A DNA stretch of 64,000 nt from the NCBI RefSeq assembly GCF_000732485.2, contig NZ_JAQV02000009.1, positions 1-64,000 of the forward strand, in the 5' to 3' direction. Under the pieces are notes generated by a model that was not told where the DNA came from, made no database searches, and worked only from the letters and a program-made list of their open reading frames with translations. The stretch is from Bacillus sp. SJS (lineage in GTDB: Bacteria > Bacillota > Bacilli > Bacillales > Bacillaceae). Every line of letters begins with the position of its first letter. Positions within the stretch are counted from its first letter, which is position 1. Positions 58,083 through 64,000 of the stretch are shown one piece after another. The position numbers and the translations under genes are program-made.

Positions 58083-60434
58083 TTAGTCAAAAAATTTAAT
58101 CTGCTGATTCTCTCTTTTTTCATCCTCTAGACCATAGCCTATATTTTTGTATCCCTTTAGTCGCTTTTCAAACATTTTCTTTAGTTCCTCAATATTTGAA
58201 TCTACATAGTCATATACTTTCACTTCGTTTTTATCTGCATGGTTTCGATGAAGCCTGCCAACATACTGCTGCAACGTTCCTTTCCAGGAGATTGGCATTG
58301 TCAGAAAAAGCGTATCTAACCTGGCATCGTCAAATCCCTCTCCAATATATTTCCCTGTTGCAATGAGTAATCTCTCTTCACTGTCAGGTAAATTTATTAA
58401 TTTCTCCAGTGCTTGCCGCCGTTCCTTCTTTTTCATGGCTCCTGAAAGGATGATGATGTTTTTGGAAAATCCTTTAAAAAGGTCATTAAGAGCATTTACA
58501 TGATCCAAACGTTCAGTTATTACAATCGGAGAGCGTTTTTCATCCAGAGCTTTAAGAACGTCATCAAAGATCAGATCGTTCCGTTCTTTATCAGCTGCTA
58601 ACAAAGAGTAGATCGCTTGTATGTCTGTTTCATCCGTTTTCATTAGCGTCTCTCTTCTAACAAGAGTTTGTTTAAACGGCCGAATATTTGCTTGTTGCTT
58701 GCGATCCGTTTTATATCTTACAGGTCCGCATTGCATAAAGATGATGGGGTGCAAGCCATCTTTCCTAACTGGGGTTGCTGTTAATCCATAAACTTTCTCT
58801 GCTCTGACGGCTCTCAGTACCTTTTCAAAGCTGACAGCAGAAATATGATGACATTCATCAACAATAATCTGCCCGTAATGCTGCAGTTCAGGTTTTGATA
58901 CTCCATTATGATTAAGCGATTGAATGGTTGAAACATCAATGTTATATGAAGGGTTGTTTTTCCCGCCGCCAATCTGGCCAATCTCTTTTACTGGAATGTT
59001 TAAAAAAGATGATAATTTCTCTTTCCATTGCTCTACTAATTGTGTGCGATGCACAATGATGAGAGTATTGATTTTATTTCTGCTAATTAACGCTGCAGCT
59101 GTAACCGTTTTTCCAAAACCAGTATCTGCTGCCAATACCCCATTATTATACTCAGCCATGGAGGTAACCGCATCCTCTTGCTGAATCGTAAGCTGGCCAT
59201 GAAATTTAGCATCTATAGGCTTGCCTGAAAATTGATTGTTCACCTTTTTAATAGATATTTTATGCTTGACGAAAATTTCCTCTACTTTTTCCAGAAGACC
59301 TCTTGGCAGTATGAGCGTGTTATCACTTATCTGAGCGCTGTCAATCATTCTGGGAATCCGATGCGTGGAAAAACGTTTTGCTTGCGCTTTGAAAAACTCA
59401 GGATTGCCAAATGCCGCAAGTTTATGTATTTCATTAAGAATCTCGTTAGGTAATAAATTCTTAGGGATTTCGATACCTTGGTTTAATTCAATGGTAACTT
59501 CTTTAGGTAAATCGATGTTCTCTATTTTTTCTTTTACCTCTATAGAGGTTTCTTCACGGGAAAACTCTGTTACAACTTGTAAAATGTTTTTCTCAGAAAT
59601 TTTTTTGATTGATGATAGATATTTCCATTGATTCTCCACCTCCTGTAATGAATCATCAACAAAAACACTGTTTCCTTTCGATTTTGCCTGTTTCTGTAGA
59701 GGGAGAGCGATTAAATTGCCAAAACCGCCTTTGGGCAGCAGATCTTGGTTAGGAAACATTCGGTCAAAGGAATCCATCCCAACTTCAAAGCGTTTCTCAC
59801 TTGTTTTCGATAATAGTATCATCCCAAGCTTCCTAGCCAGCGAAGCACTTATTGCCTCTTCAAAAAAGAACCACACATGAGCCCCATCTCCTGAACGGGA
59901 ACGTTCGATGTGATACGGCAGCCCTAGGTTTTTACAGGTTTCAATAAATGCACGGACATCATCCTGCCATTGTTTCTTATCAAAATCCACAGCAAGAAAA
60001 TAACACGTATTATCCTCAAGCAGCGGATAGATTCCAACAGTTTTTATTCCATTTAAATGTTCGTAGATCACTTGGGGAGTTAAAGGAGTAAATAATCTGT
60101 GTGAGCAATCCTGGCACTTAATTTTAGGCTTCCGGCAAAGCTCTTTATCCCACTCGTTTTCACATGCAGGTGCATAGCCCGATTTTCCTGTGGTACTCGA
60201 TTCCCACCGTTTAGCAAAAACATCAGATCTCCCCCGGAAGAGGTTCATAAATAGGGAAATTGCAGCTTTTTCTTTGGGAGTAAATTTGGCTGCAATTTCT
60301 GTTTCATTCGAAATTTGATGTGGGGAAATATTACGGCCTTGCGCTTTATATAAATCCTGTTTTAGTTGTATATTTTCTTTCTTTAGTCTATTGATTTCTT
60401 TTAAGGCTTGATTGAGCTGTTCCTGAATATTCAT
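58083..60434 (-). CDS. Archaeo-eukaryotic primase-SF2 helicase fusion (TOTE conflict-system type)
   Basis: A 783-aa protein. Residues 1-35 are a coiled coil. Residues ~90-110 hold four Cys (C91, C100, C107, C110) as in a zinc site. Residues ~130-260 form an AEP primase-like domain with FLAVDFD (D150, D152) and SGDGAHVWFF (H186). Residues ~415-780 are a superfamily 2 helicase: Walker A AADTGFGKT (436-443), DECH box (526-529), TATPVRKDG and the motif VI region QYVGRLHRN. TOTE conflict systems are predicted defences against transposons and phage; the usual partner nuclease domain is not seen within the protein. Neighbours are a broken Fic gene and a broken OLD nuclease. Start ATG 60434 is plausible but the ribosome site is weak. 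Confidence 0.88.
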   Translation of the reverse strand: MNIQEQLNQALKEINRLKKENIQLKQDLYKAQGRNISPHQISNETEIAAKFTPKEKAAISLFMNLFRGRSDVFAKRWESSTTGKSGYAPACENEWDKELCRKPKIKCQDCSHRLFTPLTPQVIYEHLNGIKTVGIYPLLEDNTCYFLAVDFDKKQWQDDVRAFIETCKNLGLPYHIERSRSGDGAHVWFFFEEAISASLARKLGMILLSKTSEKRFEVGMDSFDRMFPNQDLLPKGGFGNLIALPLQKQAKSKGNSVFVDDSLQEVENQWKYLSSIKKISEKNILQVVTEFSREETSIEVKEKIENIDLPKEVTIELNQGIEIPKNLLPNEILNEIHKLAAFGNPEFFKAQAKRFSTHRIPRMIDSAQISDNTLILPRGLLEKVEEIFVKHKISIKKVNNQFSGKPIDAKFHGQLTIQQEDAVTSMAEYNNGVLAADTGFGKTVTAAALISRNKINTLIIVHRTQLVEQWKEKLSSFLNIPVKEIGQIGGGKNNPSYNIDVSTIQSLNHNGVSKPELQHYGQIIVDECHHISAVSFEKVLRAVRAEKVYGLTATPVRKDGLHPIIFMQCGPVRYKTDRKQQANIRPFKQTLVRRETLMKTDETDIQAIYSLLAADKERNDLIFDDVLKALDEKRSPIVITERLDHVNALNDLFKGFSKNIIILSGAMKKKERRQALEKLINLPDSEERLLIATGKYIGEGFDDARLDTLFLTMPISWKGTLQQYVGRLHRNHADKNEVKVYDYVDSNIEELKKMFEKRLKGYKNIGYGLEDEKRENQQIKFFD

Positions 60435-60562
60435 GAGACTGCTCCTATCGTTGAGGTCTTTGATTCTAGTTTAGTCAATAGAGGAGTTGTTTAACAGGGT
60501 TAATTAATATAATGGAAGATTTACGTAAAGGTGAACCTCATCGGAAATGAGTTAAATTCATA

Positions 60563-60595
60563 AGAAAAAACGAGAAATCTCAAAGGTTTCCCGTC
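60563..60595 (-). terminator. Hairpin upstream of the primase-helicase gene
   Basis: Minus strand ACGGGAAACC / GATTTCTCGT stem with one mismatch and a G-U pair, then TTTTTTC. It lies in a 480-bp gap (60435-60917) with no supported gene; it could end transcription coming from the small gene at 60932-61078. Confidence 0.5.
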
Positions 60596-60917
60596 AAGAC
60601 AGATGGCGCAAATTAAATTCTGCCCATGTGATTTTGATCTGTAGTGTGTATATTGAAATTTGTTAGTAATTTGATAGCTGGCTAAGAATGAAATCAAACT
60701 AGATGACTCTTATAGAAGCGATATAGTTCATATATATCCCTTTTTGTTACTCATACCAATTGTTTTAAGTATGTGCACAACAACATACATGGGGTATAGT
60801 AAAGTTTTTAATTATAAAAAATAAGAGTTATATCAATTGGAAATACTATATTACTGAATAGCTTATAATATCTTGATAATACACTATTCTGAAAGGAATT
60901 CCCCAAAATATCCAACA

Positions 60918-60946
60918 AAAAAAGAGACGAACTAACAATCGTCTCC
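60918..60946 (-). terminator. Terminator overlapping the 3' end of the 48-aa gene
   Basis: GGAGACGA (60939-60946) / TCGTCTCT (60924-60931) then TTTTTTTG on the minus strand. The 5' arm covers the last codons and the stop (60932-60934) lies in the loop. Confidence 0.85.
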
Positions 60947-61078
60947 ATTTTGATTATTCGTTTTGTTCAGCCTCGTAGCGTTGGATAAGGTTGAATTGTT
61001 GTTCGGCTTCTTAAACTTTATTGAAACAAACGGAATTCTAATGTCTACACCATCAAACCATTTAACAAGTGCTTTCAT
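60932..61078 (-). CDS. Small 48-aa protein, unknown
   Basis: Start MKALVKWFDGVDIRIPFVS, then a basic-polar tail ending NQNGDDC. ATG 61078 follows AAAGGGGGCGGTGCGT, a near-perfect ribosome site, and a strong terminator overlaps the end, so a real short transcript is likely. The frame is open for 60 codons upstream but without another ribosome site. No family recognised; peptide signal or toxin are open options. A/T-rich DNA surrounds it. Confidence 0.6.
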   Translation of the reverse strand: MKALVKWFDGVDIRIPFVSIKFKKPNNNSTLSNATRLNKTNNQNGDDC

Positions 61079-61258
61079 ACGCACCGCCCCCTTTTTCACC
61101 AAATTCGCTACGGACGCTTTCGCGCTAAGCCTACTCGCCTCGGGGAACGAAGCTGAACAAAACGAACATTTAATTACAACTATTATATTACAGGTTACTT
61201 TCCTTCGCAAATAGTTCTCTAATTTTATCGCTATTTCAGATAACAGCATAATAACCAA

Positions 61259-61774
61259 TATATATAATTCATTATCAATCTAATAGTGTTTTACACTAGG
61301 TCTATAGAATATACCTGTAGGTAAACGCAATATTTAATGAAAAAGTAGTTTGAATGATTTGTTTATAATAGTTTCACCTACTTCACCTTCAGAACATTAT
61401 CAGGTAAGACAACAGCTGCCTGTCCCGTTTCTTTTTAATAAGTTCTTATATGTTGTAAAAAGTTCAGATGATTATTTGTCGTTGTTGCCCATATATTTTG
61501 TCGAATATAGCCTAAGTTTTTTTCTTGCTCTTCTTTATTTGTAATGGTCATACTGAATGCTTCCCCAAAATCAGAAACCCCACGATTGCAGTTTTGTCTT
61601 ACTTTCGTTCATTATCAGCAGACTTGCTTCACAATGTCGTTTGTGTGCGTAACCTTAATTTTTATGTTCAAAGAACTGCGAGAACAAATTTATAATTCAC
61701 ACAAAAATCTTAATGATTTCTTTAAAAAGAATGAAACCAGAAACAGACCCATCAATTTATGATGAGTCTCTCAT
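61259..61774. other. Gene-poor stretch upstream of the small gene
   Basis: 516 bp, A/T-rich. A plus-strand frame at 61544-61762 (ending ELREQIYNSHKNLNDFFKK) has no ribosome site and no recognised family. A weak GACYCATCA/TGATGRGTC hairpin at ~61745-61770 may end the OLD gene. Nothing else is supported. Confidence 0.5.
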
Positions 61775-63711
61775 TTAAAATAACGTATTTATTTCTTTGA
61801 ACATTTTTTCAAACCGACATAGTGTATCGGCAGAAAACTCTTCAGTACTTAGACCTAATTGAGTAAGCTTGTGTGCAGGGCGATAATGATTGTATCTTGG
61901 TTTACCTATTACCTTGTTTATTTGTTTGATTATTTGGTTGGTGTTTGTGTCTAACTGTTCGAACTTAATATCTTCGAATTCATCAAATGCAAAATTAAAC
62001 CATTCTATATATTCCTCTTTATCAAACAAATCTTCAATATCAGAATATTCACCATCAATATTTGAAAATCATCAAAAAATCTAATATTTTTCGCCTTAAT
62101 AATACGTTGCATAATTAAATCTTCTACTTTTCTCTTTCCCTTTTGATCTGTAAAAGAGTCTAATAAACATACGACATTCAATTTGCTCCCTCTTAGTAAA
62201 GAGATAAAAGAGGAAACTTTGTCTAAGCCACCAACAGGAACAATTGTTACATTTTCTTTTAATCCTGTTCGACCATTTGATTCAAGAACACTACTCATTA
62301 CTGTCAAATATAATAAATCTGCAGGTCCTTCAACTAATAGGTTGTTTTTTGACATATATAGATTTTGAGCTAAATCATAACCCAAAGCTGCTTGCAAAGG
62401 AAATAAAGTGTCAGAGTCTTTTTCCTCAATAGCATCTGAAATATAACTCCCTTTTTTCGGATCCATTGAATCAAAAACTGTACGGACTTCATTTAACTTT
62501 GCAGAGTCAATCATGAATGGAGAGTGAGTTGTATAAATTACTTGGTAATCTGATGATAATTTTTCAGCAATAAATTTCAGTAAATCATTTTGCGCTGAGG
62601 CATGAAGATTTAAACCAGGTTCATCAAGTAAAAGAATGTATTTTCCTTTTTCAGAGTTTTGTATTTTACTAAACCATACTAAGAATGAGAAAAACCAAAC
62701 AAAGCCTTTACTTCGATTTTTCAGAGGTAATGACACTCGATGCTTGGTATTTCGGATTCTTATATTCAGTATTTTATCTTCACTTATAATTTGATTATGA
62801 CCATTCTTTTGAATAGAAGTTTCGATTTCAAACTTTATTTCAAGGTTATTATTTGTGGTCCAATATTCTAAAAATTCATCCGTAATTTCGTTTGATGTTG
62901 CTTCGAGTTCAGATATAAACGATTCAAAACTCTCAGCGTTCTGCAATTCTTCTATATCTATATTTGCTAATTCAAAGAGAGCTACTGAAGTATTAAATTC
63001 CTCTTTTGTAAAATCAGCATCAATTTGTTCATTTTTTAATTTATTAATACTTATTCTAGAAGGAATTGAATAATATTCATTAAAATACCAAAATTTAGGC
63101 AAATTGGGTGCTAGATAATACTTGACTACGTGACCCTCTAGAATGTTATCCCAAGGGAAAGCATTACTAACTATATTCTCATTTAGATGATTACCAACCG
63201 ATATGGCCTCTTCTTTTTGAACACACAATTCAATCAGTTCTTTCAATGTTTTGGCACTCTTTAAAAATTCCAAGGTCTCATCACTAAGGTCGAATTCTTC
63301 CAATAAATTATCTATATATTTACGTTGATTTGTTTTCAAACCTTCATATCGTTTTCTATCTTTATAATCAACACTTACTGTAATCTCTTTAGATGTAAAA
63401 ACTCCTTTACCAATGTCATAATCAATGGTATTAATTAGTTCATCATCTAGTTCAAAGGTGCATTTTACAACTTCTACGCTCTTACCGGATTTTTGGAAAC
63501 TCTTCCACTCATTTTTAGGAAAATCAAAGGTATCGTTAAATTTAAATGCAGGATCATTTTCAAAGTAATTGAACTTAGCGAGGGCTTCAAGGAATGAGGA
63601 TTTTCCAGATTCATTTTTACCCACAAAACGGGTAATATGATTTTCTATGTCTACAACTTGTTCGTTGATAAAACTCTTATATTTATTAATAACGACTTTT
63701 TTAAGCTTCAA
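61775..63711 (-). pseudogene. OLD-family ATPase/nuclease, frameshifted near the 3' end
   Basis: AAA ATPase plus Toprim nuclease of the overcoming-lysogenisation-defect family, ~640 aa if intact. N-terminal FVGKNESGKSSFLEAL is Walker A; KYILLLDEPGLNLHASAQND is Walker B; YTTHSPFMIDS follows. Toprim starts LLVEGPADLLYL and has VCLLDSFTDQKGK. After KNIRFFDDF (at ~62068) the frame shifts: the protein would end LKICLIKRNI, while another frame continues NIDGEYSDIEDLFDKEE to 61775. Adding one T to the TTTT run (plus-strand 62065-62068) restores DDFSNIDGEYSD. The start is TTG 63711 behind AAGGGGG. The C-terminal ~100 residues are lost from the main product. Confidence 0.85.
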
Positions 63712-63735
63712 ACTTAAATATCCCCCTTAGATGAC

Positions 63736-63749
63736 AAATATCGATATTT
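63736..63749. promoter_or_regulatory. Perfect palindrome upstream of the OLD gene
   Basis: AAATATCGATATTT, 14 bp, immediately before the OLD ribosome site (AAGGGGG, 63722-63728). Candidate operator. The remaining DNA to 63960 is A/T-rich and shows no gene. Confidence 0.45.
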
Positions 63750-63963
63750 CCCCCTATAATATACCATTTACTGTATTTATAAGTCTAATTTATACTATGA
63801 TTTTAGTGTCAGTAGATTTGATGAGATTCCTTAGATGCTATATTAATATATACTGAACCATTATCTTTTTTGTAATCAGTAATTTTAGGGAAAAATATTA
63901 ATATGTGTTAATCAACATTTTGCATATACTGTGCAATAACAGGAGTTTATAAAATAAAAAGAA

Positions 63964-64000
63964 CAAAAAAGAGCCAAACCCTTAAACATCAAGGTTTGGC
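63964..64000 (-). terminator. Terminator at the right edge
   Basis: GCCAAACC (63973-63980) / GGTTTGGC (63993-64000), followed on the minus strand by TCTTTTTTG. It should end a minus-strand gene that lies to the right of the window. Confidence 0.8.

Noticed and set aside
61544-61762. Plus-strand 72-codon frame
   Set aside because: No ribosome site and no recognised domain; A/T-rich chance frame.
1-64000. CRISPR arrays, prophage, IS transposases, tRNA genes
   Set aside because: No regularly spaced short repeats, phage structural genes, transposase frames or tRNA-like cloverleafs were recognised on reading.

Overview
The window is a chromosomal segment of a Bacillaceae bacterium (Bacillus/Metabacillus-like). 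The evidence is a Bacillus-type 16S 5' end, the yeaC-yeaD-yebA-guaA-pbuG block familiar from B. subtilis, sacB-levB, adhR-adhA, strong AAGGAGG-type ribosome sites, TTG/GTG starts and sigma-A promoters with 17-bp spacers. No species is claimed.

Layout. 1-283: start of an rRNA operon leaving the window to the left. 429-4091: glycerate utilisation (CdaR-type regulator, GntP permease, glycerate kinase) with a cre-like site. 4155-6131: ECF sigma factor with a DUF4179 membrane partner and an ECF-type promoter. 6178-14213 (minus): guanine-riboswitch-controlled pbuG, guaA with a second guanine riboswitch, and yebA-yeaD-yeaC. 14487-16598: topB between two copies of a 36-bp repeat. 16877-39113 (minus): a 22-kb block for L-phenylalanine/phenylacetate breakdown. 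39492-42960: sacB-levB with operator-like palindromes. 43096-57144: mixed genes, including an LCP protein, an M1 peptidase, an adjacent barnase-barstar pair, a glycosyltransferase, AlsT, adhA/adhR, a beta-helix lipoprotein, a DUF2089 operon, a general stress protein and a YkvP-like glycosyltransferase with LysM. 57276-63711: a defence-like island with a broken Fic gene, an archaeo-eukaryotic-primase/helicase fusion (TOTE type) and a frameshifted OLD-family nuclease.

The main result is the 16.9-39.1 kb block. One operon encodes an FlK-type thioesterase, a phenylalanine dehydrogenase (not leucine dehydrogenase) and all four subunits of a 2-oxoacid dehydrogenase complex. Next to it are an aromatic-amino-acid-type ABC importer, PaaX and the paa genes (paaABCD, paaG, hydratases, aldehyde dehydrogenase, paaH, paaJ, paaK). 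The simplest reading is a full route: Phe uptake, deamination to phenylpyruvate, oxidative decarboxylation straight to phenylacetyl-CoA, ring epoxidation and beta-oxidation. The phe operon promoter and the paaA promoter carry the same 16-bp motif exactly 2 bp downstream of their -10 boxes, and a third copy lies in the paaK leader. This joins the two operons into one predicted PaaX regulon. paaE and the hydratase half of PaaZ are not present in this block.

Repeats are frequent: a 185-bp Bacillaceae-type repeat inserted between the guaA riboswitch and guaA, tandem 127-bp elements with perfect terminal inverted repeats near paaX, and two copies of a GC-rich ~130-bp element at 47.5 and 52.1 kb. 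No CRISPR array, prophage, IS transposase or tRNA gene was recognised.
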